Assembly: GCA_033558025.1 (NCBI GenBank)
Contig: JAUCEF010000013.1
Location: forward strand, 55,001 to 119,000
Length of the DNA stretch: 64,000 nucleotides
Direction: 5' to 3'
From: Phytophthora sp. 'mugwort'
Lineage: Eukaryota; Oomycota; Peronosporomycetes; Peronosporales; Peronosporaceae
The notes beneath the pieces were generated by a model. The model was given only the letters and a program-made list of their open reading frames with translations, was not told the origin of the DNA and did no database searches. Both the position numbers and the translations under genes were made by a program. Position 1 is the stretch's first letter. Every line of letters begins with the position of its first letter. Positions 44,601 through 55,136 of this stretch are shown here, piece by piece.

Positions 44601-47336
44601 ACGTCCTGCAGAATGTTGCTGCAGAGACTTCACTCGTCGGTAGCGCAAGACTTTGCCAATTGAGTCCACAAGCTCCAGATTTGCCAAAGCTAAGATTGTC
44701 TCGACGTGGCCGCCAGCATCAAGTAACCCATTCTGCGCAGAGCAAATGGAGATCAGTGGAACTCGGAGCCGTCTCAAATCGTCACGCAGATCGTGATGAG
44801 CGAGTGCGCCAAGCGTGAGAGCCTGTCGACCTTCGAGTGTGATGGGGTTCAGCACGGCAGTGTACAGATTGAGTGCCAAAGGCGTCGAGACGCGTGCCAG
44901 ATACGTCGCGGAGAAGAGAAAGCGTGCGTGGAAGTACAGAGAGAGATCTGGTCGGGACTCGGGTGTGCAGGCCAACACTTTGGCACTGTCATGCAAGAAC
45001 TGGGCGAGTTGTGCATCCACATGAGCAAAACTATTGAGCAGCACAAGTGAACGGGTATTGGCATCACGTGGTTGAGCTGAACAACAAAAACTCATGGCGA
45101 TGTTGCCGCCGTTGCCAATACCAACGAGGTGATACGGTTTATCGCGTAGTATCCGATGACCTCCTGAAGCTCCAGTCACATGACCAAGCAGCGCAGTTAA
45201 ACACGTTGCGTGGAAGGTATTATGCAGCAAAGTACCTCTCCGCCACGTCGTGTAAGCCTGACCGGGATAATTCCATAGCACGACCTGCACACGACCACGA
45301 TACCGTGTGACCAGTGGCTGCAGTAGAATCTGTAAGCGTTCCCAAGTATCAAAAAGGTCGTGTACGACAACCAGGTTAAAGAACGTCTCGTTTGAGTCTG
45401 TGTGGTCGGACAGCTTGTCAATAACCACATTCGGTTGAGTGCCGCCCATGACACAGAAGGGAATGGCAGTCTCAGCGTCCATCTGGAAGACGCCGTGCAC
45501 GTAGTCGTCACGTGCATCCATTTCAGCAAGACCCGGCATCGCCAGTGAGTGGGAAGCCTCGCGTCGACGTCGATGACGACGTTGCCGCGTTCGTTGCTCG
45601 TCCTTTGCTTTCGTGAGCGCTAAAGCGGCCGCGTTCCCTTCCTTGTCTCCTTGTTTTGTCAAGGACGTTGGTCTTTGACGAGATGACTGCGAGTTTCTAG
45701 CATCAAGTACTGCTTCAAGTGTGTGGTGGAGTGCTTGACGAGTTACTGGCTTGCCAATGCAGCCATCCATGCCGCTGTCCTTGTAGAGCTGGAGATCGTC
45801 TGGTGTCGTATGTGAACTTAAGCAGAGAATAGTAGTGCTGGTCGTGACTTTAGTTTGGAGTCTGCGCTTGAGCTGCGATTGTCGCAGCAACCGAGCGAAC
45901 TCAAGGCCCGTCATGTCGCCTCCTGTCAACTCCCGCTCCACTAGAATCACGTCGTAGTCGAAATCTTGCGCTGCTCGGAGCGCTTGTCGACCGTCTGTCA
46001 TGCTTTCGATTTTGAACTTAAATGTGGACGAAGCTAAACTGTTCAGCATCCGATGCACGTCGCCCAGGACTGTAGCGTCGGAGGAAATGAGCAGAAGAGT
46101 TGATGGCTGTGCGGAGCTGTCGAGTCTTGTAGAGTCTTTTGCTGTCGTTCCTTCTCGAAAGAGCTGACCTGGTTCGAGCGAAGACGTTTCGATGCGTTTA
46201 GTTACGCCGCGCAAATAGTTGTCCATGCCCACAAAGGTGTCATTGGTGCGAAGGAGAAGTCGGTTTTCTTCACGCTGCTTACAGTTCGTGTTCTTGGGCG
46301 ATGTGGTCTCTGGGTTCTGTAACGCGGGCATGCTGACTGCGTGTTTGCTGCTGTTGTGCAGCCGTGCAGACGTGTCAGTCTCCGCTTTAAAGAGATCAAT
46401 ATCGTTTCTGATAGTGTTGTTATTGCTTGCGAGAGCTGGCAAGGTCGACGAGCTTTCGCCTTCCTTAACTGCAGCTTGCATGGCGATGGTTTCTGCGACC
46501 TCCGCTAGGGGCTTTGGTATCGAGCCCGCGTGACGCTTACGCAGAAGTATGGTCTCTTGCTCGCGGACCTCCTGTGCCACACGCTCTTCCCACTTTTCTT
46601 CGATCGAAACTCGCTGTCGAGTTATTTGCTGCTGCTTCCGCTTCATTTGCTGCTGCTTTTGCTGTGCAAACACGTTCTCATCGACTGCGAGCAGCCCGGC
46701 TGCCATCTGCCGCGCGAGATCCAGCAGCGCGTACACAGCGTAGCAGTTGACGCACACTCTCACTTGACGGTAATAATTGGCCACGCCGTCCATCTCGCCG
46801 TACACGCGCGACCGCGAGCTCTCACGCAGTTCCTGTGACAAAGTGTTAGCAAGCAGATGGGATTGGCGTCGTCGTCGTCCGGACTTGGTCGGCGATCTTG
46901 CCGCGTCAACGACGGACTGCAACTGACTTGAGCCTTGCATTATCGTCTGCATCTGCTCTCTCTTGCCTCTGCCCAATGCGATAGATTTGTATGTGATGAC
47001 CCTCAGCTCTCCGCCTTCGAGCTGCTTCCCATCGATGCTCTTGCCTGTCGACTGCGCGACTTCCATGGCCGCTATCAGGCGACTGAGATTGGCGTCTCCG
47101 AGTGCTCGCAGCTCCTCCTTCGTGAACAGAAGCGACAGAGCCGACGCTGCCGCAGCTTGAGGCGGCGCTGCAGCAGCTCGTCTTCCTCCAGCTCGGTGCG
47201 AGGTCACGGGATCCGCCCGGCTCAGCTGCAACGCGAAGCCGCAAAAGTCTCCGCTGCATTTGAACGGCGTCGGGAAGGAGCGACTTCGAGTGGACGGAGA
47301 CGCGTCGGCTTTGATGACCAGCGGCGGCGACGGCAT
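41648..47336 (-). CDS. 1871-residue multidomain protein: pseudo-receiver, NDR-like hydrolase, IQ repeats, SAM, ankyrin
   Basis: Two exons, 47336-41865 and 41791-41648, join over a 73-nt intron (GTATGT...ACAG). Domains in order: an unknown N-terminal part (to about 410) with VCVNCYAVY; a two-component receiver-like domain (about 413-545), in which the phosphorylated Asp is Glu467, the acidic pair is replaced by Ser-Ser, and Ser507/508 and Lys529 remain; an NDR-type alpha/beta hydrolase (about 614-950) whose nucleophile elbow reads GIGNG, with Gly in place of Ser as in NDRG proteins; about six IQ calmodulin-binding motifs (1114-1264) such as VIQRAFRAFYAR and HIQRVFRGLVGR; a coiled coil (about 1290-1440); a SAM domain (1592-1657); and ankyrin repeats (about 1792-1871) ending HTAGHYAMAYSFF...LTAYDGLN. 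It looks like a calcium/calmodulin-linked scaffold without enzyme activity. Function and location are unknown. Confidence 0.85.
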
Positions 47337-47501
47337 CTGGAGATTGAGGGGAAGGTGACGTCAATGGCAGAAATTCCGCCGTTAATTGGGTGGTTGAAGA
47401 CAGGAATAATCGTGTCGTTTCCCAGGCGAAGGGACACGATCGCTCATTGGTTAGAATTGGTACCCAAGCAGCATGTAGCCATTTCGGTGATTGACATCAG
47501 C
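47337..47501. promoter_or_regulatory. 165-bp divergent promoter region of giant gene and TruA-like gene
   Basis: The two start codons point outwards from this gap. It includes CTCATTGGTTAG (about 47443-47454), which contains an inverted CCAAT box and also resembles the oomycete initiator GCTCATTYYNCAWTTT. Another ATG at 47364 could start the TruA-like protein with 46 extra residues. Which start is used decides the size of the promoter. Confidence 0.4.
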
Positions 47502-48392
47502 ATGAGTGGCGGCCGTCGGTCCCTCCACATACCTCCCAGTGCCTTCCTCCCCGTGGACGTCTCAGGCCCGTGGGTCCGTCGACGCTGCACTCTAGCGTAT
47601 GACGGCGCCGACTTCTGCGGGTTTCAGGCGCAGGACCAGCCGGGCGCCATGAGAACCGTGCAAGAAACCATCGAGGACGCGCTGAGTCGCACGACGGGCG
47701 AGACGGCGCTACCCAGACTGCGCTTCGCCTCACGTACAGACACGGGCGTTCATGCTCTAGGTCAAGTGATTGTGTTCACTAGTCGCTGCAACAAGTCGGA
47801 CCGCGTCTTCCGCGATGCTCTCAACACGCGTCTACCCAAGGACGTCCTGTGTCGCACAATGGTCACTATGACTGAGGCTGAGGCCGACTTCGACCCGTGT
47901 GCCGATGCCAAGCTTAAACGCTACGAGTACGAGCTGGTCGCCGGTGGGTTGCGTCCTGTAGCACAACGTCGCTCTGTGTGGCATGTCCGCAAGTCTCTGG
48001 ATGTAGCCAAAATGCAGATAGCTATCGATCACCTGATGGCGCAGCCCACGACAAAAGACTTTTCGTCCTTCACACCTCAGAAAGCTGTGAACGGAGAGCG
48101 AAATAATGTGTGTACAGTCTCCAAGATGGAGCTCCATACTGATGAGAAGTTGAAAGACAGAGAAGATGCTCAGTATGATGAGGACGTGGCCATGACGATA
48201 CGTCTCGTCTTCGAAGGCAACCGGTTTAGGTACAAAATGGTGCGGAACTTGGTGGGCACGATCGTCGATGTTGGCTTGGGGAGGCTGAAACCTGACGCCA
48301 TGCCAGTGATTCTAGCAGCCAAGAATCGTGGCAAAGCTGGACAGGGGGCACCACCGCAAGGACTTACACTCGTTTGGATCAAGTACGAGTAA
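47502..48392 (+). CDS. tRNA pseudouridine synthase, TruA family
   Basis: This intact 296-residue gene matches TruA-type pseudouridine synthases, which convert uridines in the anticodon stem-loop of tRNAs. LAYDGADFCGFQAQ (31-44) is the N-terminal family motif. LRFASRTDTGVHALGQV (73-89) contains the catalytic Asp80 of the RTDxGVHA box. CADAKLKRYEYELV and FRYKMVRNLVGTIVDVG are the expected later motifs, and QGLTLVWIKYE ends the chain as in family members. The start was chosen at ATG 47502 because it gives the usual TruA length. An ATG at 47364 is in frame too. The open frame continues further upstream into the giant gene on the other strand and is not supported. It converges with the tomosyn-like gene 99 bp apart. 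Eukaryotic homologues are PUS1/PUS3-like, but which was not resolved. Confidence 0.85.
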   Translation: MSGGRRSLHIPPSAFLPVDVSGPWVRRRCTLAYDGADFCGFQAQDQPGAMRTVQETIEDALSRTTGETALPRLRFASRTDTGVHALGQVIVFTSRCNKSDRVFRDALNTRLPKDVLCRTMVTMTEAEADFDPCADAKLKRYEYELVAGGLRPVAQRRSVWHVRKSLDVAKMQIAIDHLMAQPTTKDFSSFTPQKAVNGERNNVCTVSKMELHTDEKLKDREDAQYDEDVAMTIRLVFEGNRFRYKMVRNLVGTIVDVGLGRLKPDAMPVILAAKNRGKAGQGAPPQGLTLVWIKYE

Positions 48393-48491
48393 GTCGCTCT
48401 AGCTTCCGACTATGAAGATAATGTATGCAATTCTTGGGGGTTAAATTTAGAATATGTACGCACGTGGTCGTACAGTTTTCCCTTGTTTAGG

Positions 48492-51400
48492 TTAAAAGTC
48501 ATACCACTTTTTCTTGTCGTTTTTCTCGTTAAAAGCTTTCATCGTCTGGTAAAAGTCCTCCGACGTCTTCTTCATTTGCTCCGTCTTAAGTCCAAGATCA
48601 GCCAGCTTTTCCCCACGCTCCGCAAGTCGCTACACGTTATCCAGCACAAAATACAAGTCAACAAAGTTAACAAAAAGTGAGTACACATTCTGAACAACCG
48701 TCACTTGTACCTGATGTGCTTGCAGGAGAGTATTTTTTGTAGAATTTAATCCCGTCTCAGTCTTCCCAGTGGTGGAGTTTTCGGCACCGTTTGCAGGAGA
48801 AGATCGATCACCCAGCAGTCGCTTGCGTTCGTCCTCTTCGGTAGAAAAATAAAATACTTTGTTCAAGTCTGTGGACTCGTGAGTGACGCTGAGAACCAAC
48901 TTCTTAAACATTTTGCCGGCATCCGCGGCGATACCGCGCTTCTTCCCGCTCTCTACCGCTGAAGGGGACGCAACGCGATCAAAGATTGCCACACGCTCAG
49001 GCAGGTGCACTCGCGTCTTGATAGACATGCGCTCAAGCATCGCGCTTTCCATCGCCGTTGACTCAGCGAACAGAGAGAATCGTTCTATCTCACCGAAAGT
49101 GTTGGCGACTACAAGCTCACCACCATACGAAATATCGGACAGGATTCCGTCAACTAGACCGCTACGGCCCAGTCCGATGCCAAATTCTGCCTTCCAGATC
49201 GGTTTTAGTGACAGTAGCGAGAGAATATACACATGCTGGCTCTGATCAATGACAGCCAGGCAGTTCTCGACACCTTCTCCAACTGGCACTCGAACAATAG
49301 AAGTGACAAGGACAGGACCCTGCAACTCGATGCTTGCTAAAGGCTGCGCTGGAATTTCCTTGGGGCCCATTGCCATCTCCGCTGCTCGAGGAACAGTCGC
49401 TTGTATGATGTGAATCATTCTGCCGCATGCACACACTAAGAATCGTGGTCGTTCAATCTCCATAACGCTCCTAGCCTTCAGATTATCAGAGTCTCCAGTT
49501 TCAGAGCTCGAAGGAATTTCCATGAAACCTTCAGCGAAAACAAGTTCCCTTTTGCGCTCTTGGAGCTTCTCGAGCACAGTGCATACTAAATCACGGTCGA
49601 GTAGAGTCGCATCCACTCCATTGATCCCTACAAGAACGTGGCCAGCACAAACTCCTTTAGCAATGAGCAAATCCGCTGTGCTACTGTCCCCTGCAAACCC
49701 CTTCACCACCGCGTGTTGTGCCACCTCCATAAACAGATGCAGTCCAATCGAACCTGGAGGAACTGTAACTTTAACGAGATTACGTTGCACCCAGTCTAGT
49801 GACTTCACAGCTGGTACTTCACTAGTTGCAGTCTTCAATCGCTCGTCTTTTGCTTCCGTCATAAACTGCTGCGTTAATTCAAAATCCACGTTCGCTATCG
49901 GCTGAGTCAGCTGGTCCTTGGTGACATCACTACCGTCAGCTTCGTGTGCGTCTTCCGCTAGCGTTGGCTCCATCATATCGGACGAAACAGCAACAACATC
50001 GGAATTATTTACACCACTCCTGGTAACTCTTAGCTCCTTCACTTGCTCCATCCACTTGCGGCCTGGGATTTCAATACGCTTGCCATCACCGTCTATCATG
50101 ATGATTGACGACAAACTTGCGACTTTGTCTGAATCCACGAGCATTTCTCCCATCTTTGTGGCTGACTGTACATGAAACATTTCCAATTTACCACTGCCAC
50201 GTCCAACGAAGAGCACAGGGATCACTTCGCGGTGTTGTATCACGTTCTCCCGGTTGACGTCACCATCATACAGACCTGCTTTACTAGGAGATCCTTTGCC
50301 ATTCTTCCCAGACAGCGAAAAAGGCGGTGACCCACTCCCAGGGATTTCAGTTGTTTGCACAAGTTCACTCATTAGCAACGAATCCACCGACATGGACTCG
50401 TCGCCAGTTGAAGAGATTTCACACACCAATAGCTGGAAATTCTGCGTCTTCATCTCAATAAGCGACACCATGCCTGCTGCGTCCGCTATAGCCACGTATC
50501 CGTACGACGAGGACAGCACCAGCTTCACAATAGGCTCCGTGTGTACATGGATAGAAAATAAGGTACAGAAGCCAACGACCTCCTTTCGGTCCATTTCTGG
50601 GGATATTTGTTCTGGCGAAGAACTTGATTCCTCTGGTGCAGGCTTTTGTTCTTGAACGGAAGCACTTTCCACCACCTGAGTATGCATTACTTGCTGTGGC
50701 TTGTCAGTCAGGGACGTTCCCTCACGTGGCTTCAACTGATTAAACCCCAGTATGACAATCTCACCAGACGCGAAGCCAACCACAAGAATGCGAGAATCAG
50801 CACAGAAGGTCAGACAAGTGACCTCCGTCTTGACTGGGGCTGGAGACATCTGTAACGGTACATCTACGACATGAAGCAAGCGAATAGTACCCTTACTGGA
50901 GCGATCCCCTGCTGTCTGAGCTTCCCAGAAGAGCACGCATCCGTTCGCGTGACCTGTCAATAGCATCATACTGTTTGGTGCAATCCCTGTTCCCTTGTCA
51001 AGCGCCCCACTGGTCTCGAGGAATCCCTTGAGCATTGGTTCCAACACGCTGCCACCATTGATAGGCCACTCAAAGTCGCCGCTTTCAACCAACCGGAACA
51101 TGGGGTTATATCTCGCTTGATTCCACGTTGAGCGTAAGTCATTTTGCAACATGTTGTCAGTGTGAGTCAAATTGACAAGTGTTAACGTCTGGAGCGGGCT
51201 AAGTTGCAGCAATGGCGGGATCATGGCAGGCTCTGGAAGTCGGTCCATCCGCCATTCCCATTCTTCTTTGTCGTCGTCGCACAACTTGACAAAGCACGGC
51301 AAACATTGCACACTTACAGTCGGTAAGCAGCCGTCCAGTGGGTTCCCAGAGAGTAAAATCAATGACAATGGGGCCATTTTCGCACACCCGTCCACTTGGT

Positions 51401-52553
51401 CCTGTGCGACCTCGAAAGCGGCGATCTCGGCGTGATTCACCGACTCGATTGTGGTCACGAGCCACGTCAGTTTCTCTGTCTTGAAGAGATCCGTCAGTGT
51501 GTCCTCACGGCTGCGTCCGTCATTGGGTGGGTAAATTATTGTCAGTAGATTAGACTCGCTGGGGTCCAGGCGACCTCCTGAAAAGACGATGGCGTCAGGA
51601 GCTGCGTGCTTGGAGGTCGGAGGAGTGCAGATCCATTTGATCTGCTTGATAGACGTCGTCTGGTCACTTGGGGTTGTGTCTGTAACGTAGCGATACAAAC
51701 CGTGAGATTTATCGGTACGGAACACGGCAAAGCCTCCGTGTTTGTATCCCACAACGAATCGTTTCCCAGTCGAGTGCCAGGCCAAAGACTGCGGTGAGTT
51801 GTAGACAACTTCCCCGTCAGCTGACGACTCGGATGGGGCAAGTGACGACTGTGGAGATGCGAGTCTGTGCGCTTTACCCGACAGTGTGAACTCACGCACC
51901 ACTTTGCGCTTAGCGAAGTCCCATAACACTACAGCTGGGCACGTGTCGTAGGCGATCAACAGGAGGTTGGCGTCTCTTGGGTGCGTCGCCATGGCTGTGA
52001 CGCCATCAGCGTTGGGAACCGACAAGTCCTGCGGATGGATGGCGTACATGCTGACGCGACCCGTCTCCTCGTGCACTACGTGGATGTCTCCGTCGTCTGT
52101 GGCCACAAAGAAGAAAGGAAAGTTGGCGTAGCTGATGGTCTCGACACTCGTGAGAGCGCTCGTGGTCCAGGCATCTGACACGCAGCAGAGCGCAGAGCCT
52201 GACGTCAGGTCAAACACCCGCAAGGAACTGTCCGTGTAGCCCACGACCAGTCGCTGACGCGCTGTGAACTTGAGATGCGTGACGCCCACGGGCAGATGTG
52301 AGGTGGATTCGGGCCCCTCCAGTAGCACCTCCAGCCCTTCGGCCCCGTATAGTTTGACGGCCCCCGACGCGGTGCCGACGGCCAGGATGCCCTGTAGCCC
52401 GCATAAGGCCAACACTTTGGCGTTGCTCGGCACGCCGTGGTGCGCCGTCGCATGCAGCGAGAAAATGGCCGAGTGCAAGGCGCTGGGTCGCGACAGCAGC
52501 GTGTCCAGCGCCACCTGTGACGACGACGTCGAGCGGCTCGCCTTGTTCCCCAT
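48492..52553 (-). CDS. Tomosyn/Lgl-like WD protein with PDZ-like domain and R-SNARE tail
   Basis: Exons 52553-48711 and 48629-48492, joined across an 81-nt intron, encode 1326 residues. The start MGNKAS fits an N-myristoylation site (Gly2, Ser6). Repeated WD-like beta blades fill about 40-800 (for example LAVGTASGAVKLYGAEGLEV and MLLTGHANGCVLFWEA), followed by a second set at about 1030-1160. Between them, VTVPPGSIGLHL...VLVGINGVDATLLDRDL (about 928-1006) reads as a PDZ domain. The spliced last exon encodes RLAERGEKLADLGLKTEQMK and ends DKKKWYDF, an R-SNARE coiled coil as in tomosyn and plant homologues, which bind plasma-membrane t-SNAREs and regulate vesicle fusion. The central 0-layer Arg is Lys in LKTEQM. 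Without splicing the frame reads through the intron and loses the SNARE, so the intron is well supported. Confidence 0.85.
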
Positions 52554-53480
52554 GATCGGCGACTTGTCGACGGAAGATGAGGTTGGTTCCTCGCGTCGGA
52601 TGGGGATATTTGTGTGAGATGGAGACTTGACGGGGCTACATAGTAACTACTAGATAAGTGGATACAATTTCGATGACAGAGGATCTTCAAAGACAAAACT
52701 CTAAGGGCCGTTCTTAGTAGCGGTAGAATTGTATTATAATCTACAATTATTGTGAGCACTGTATGTCTAATTTTTGCAAATCGACCGCTTTATAGCCGAT
52801 CTAGCCTTATATTATATATGACCTATTGTGAAAACCGACCGAAAGGGCTATTTTTGTGAACGTCACATGATATGTCCTATTTTTTGCAAATCGACCGCTT
52901 TATATAGCCGATTTAGGCTCTATCTATGTGACGTAGCCCTTTTTTTATTATATATAAACAGAACGTCAGTCCGATTTGTTGTATTCCAACCCCTGTTCAT
53001 ATATCACATGATGTCGTCGATTTAGCGTCACATCGCTTCGAATGCCAATTTAACACCGGACATCCGAGGTCATTGCTATATATATAAACGATGTCGATGT
53101 CACTATTATCATTAAACAAGGGATAACTATACGTATTACGATTAAAAACTTAAAATGAATACGTATGCATCTCTCAAGTCTGTTAGGAATGAAAATGTCT
53201 TCATTTGGGGCGCAGTCTCTGAACTATTTGCTCATTCGAGACTCGATCCGCGCAAGGCTATTTTAATAGCGGAGCTATAAAAGCTCGTGGTGTCTTATGC
53301 TTCAGATTTGCACAATGGACGTTTACATCCAGAACTTAGATTTATTTTTTCTCCTATCCTGTTTTAGTATGTTTTCTTCACATCCAAAAACGGCTTAACC
53401 GAGCTGGACATATTGGTCGGTTTTCACAATATTATATTCTACAATTATCGAGAAGTGGTAGAGACAAGTCCATACTAATG
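52554..53480. other. AT-rich spacer with dispersed short repeats
   Basis: No gene was seen. The phrase TTTTTGCAAATCGACCGCTT occurs at 52774 and again at 52880, about 106 bp apart. The phrase ATTGTGAAAACCGACC at 52831 recurs inverted as GGTCGGTTTTCACAAT at about 53416, and TCTACAATTAT(T/C)G occurs at both 52740 and 53432. These features suggest a decayed miniature element. The first part contains the promoter of the tomosyn-like gene. Confidence 0.4.
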
Positions 53481-55010
53481 GATTCCCCCGGATAAACAGC
53501 CGTCTATTATTTAATAGAAGCCCTATCTGACAAGCTACCAGGAACTGATACTAAGCCGTTTCTATGATCGTGAACTCGTCGAGCGCATCAAGGAAGCTCT
53601 GCTCAACAGCAGCATCGTCAACACACTCTCTCTCACAGCCAGCCCATTTCACACGAAAAAACTCAGCGTATACATCGTGACGAGCCATGTGCCACTGCGT
53701 TTCATCACTCGAAAACCCCGCAGCAGCAACAGACTTTCTGACCACTGAGTCAGGTACAGCCTCTCACGCACTCCGCACCCACGACGCCACGCACCCGCCT
53801 GAAGGCGGGCGCGGGTTCCTGCCTCTCATATACTGCACGTCGTCGGACAGCTTCCAGACATTGATGAACTCTGACGGCTTGGCCTTGAACGAGCTATAGA
53901 TCCCAATATCTCCTGCTTGCAGATACGGCGTTAAGCCGCCTGGAATCACGCACATGCCCACCTTTTTCTCCTCGCACTTAGGCTTCGTAGCCTTCGAAAT
54001 GTGGGCTCTCTTAGAGTCCCAGACAACGAATTTCCCGCTGCAGTAGTCTGTTAGTGGTGGAAACACCACCACCACCATCTACTTGGCCAGCAAGTCGCTG
54101 TCGACCCACGCCTTCTCCTGATACATCACCCACACAGAGCCGACTTTGATCATCTTCCTCTCCTTCTTGGCCCCCTTCCAAATCACTAGCGGTGTGAGCT
54201 TCTTGCAAAGGGCGCTAACCTCAAGGACAACGGTCGCACGCATGCTGGCGAAGCCGGTGCTCTTGAGCACAACATGTCGAACACCGGTAACGTCGACTGT
54301 CTGCCCCTTTGGGTCCTCAAAGTACAGAGTCGTTTCCATTAAAACCGTCCGAGACAATTCAAGTGCGGCTTCTTGGTAGTCAGAAAGCTGAGGTAGCTAA
54401 CTGCCCGATCCGTGAGCTCTTCATCATCGAGTAAGGTAAGGTTCATCGTGCGGCGGAGGGAAAGCCCGTACATAATCATGAATCCATCCGTCCAGTGGTC
54501 AGAGGCGACGAACTCATGGTCGCCTAGCTAAGAGGAGGCAATCGCTCGGGCTGTGAATTGAATCCACGCTAGGGTCTGGTCAAACAGATCCTCCTCAAGC
54601 CCACGGAGCCTGGGCTTTGCTCCACCCACCTGCGAAGCGGCGCATTGTCGACCCCGTCTGCCGTAGTTGCTCCCTTTTCTTCCACCGCTGACGAATCTGC
54701 GACCCGCTCACGACCCAGCCGCGCTCGTCGCAAAAATGTTTCAGCGCTCCAGTCGGAATGCCATCTTCGTGGGTCTCAATCCAAGCTATCACTTCCAGCT
54801 TCTCCGCCACGGTCTTCGACACACGGAGGTCCCCATAATTGAAAATACTTCTGCGCTTTAGGCAGTGCCGGCAGTCAACATTTGCTGTCCATCTATCCAA
54901 CTGGGCTTTGTTTTGTCATACAAGTTGGAGGTTACTCTATTTAACAGGTAGCTGGACCATTTTTTGTGCGGGGTCTTCTATCCGGAGGAAGTCTTTTATT
55001 CGGGGGAATC
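53481..55010 (-). mobile_element. pogo-like DNA transposon with inverted ends
   Basis: The left end GATTCCCCCGGATAAA (53481-53496) is the reverse complement of the right end TTTATTCGGGGGAATC (54995-55010) with one mismatch. They bracket a minus-strand pogo transposase. The similarity may extend inwards through TTCTAT-rich text. The element is about 1.5 kb. Confidence 0.65.
53551..54900 (-). pseudogene. pogo-like transposase with Tc5-type HTH, degenerate
   Basis: The minus strand opens with a DNA-binding part at about 54850-54640, reading NYGDLRVSKTVAEKLEVIAW and GWVVSGSQIRQRWKKREQL, typical of CENP-B/Tc5 helix-turn-helix domains. The catalytic part then reads SRTVLMETTLYFEDP (54357-54310), with STGFASMRATVVL, FVVWDSKRAHISKATKPKCE (second catalytic Asp) and GGLTPYLQAGDIGIYSSFK. 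It ends near 53551. At least three frame changes and stops were counted, so the gene is dead, but it is better preserved than the other pogo copies in this window. Confidence 0.75.
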
Positions 55011-55136
55011 GTTACATGTACCGTTCAACTTCACGGATGAAAATGCCTGTGATTCGTAACCATACGTTTCTCTTGCTCCATAAAAAACATCTCGGTCAAG
55101 AGGAGAGAAGCAAGCAAGAGAAGCGATCTACTCAGC

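Noticed and set aside
46935..47501. Upstream extension of the TruA-like reading frame by about 190 codons
   Set aside because: It overlaps the N-terminal coding region of the giant gene on the other strand, has no TruA similarity and would make the enzyme much longer than its family.
48630..48710. Unspliced C-terminus of the tomosyn-like protein
   Set aside because: The read-through text has no SNARE pattern. Splicing gives a clear R-SNARE ending in KKKWYDF.
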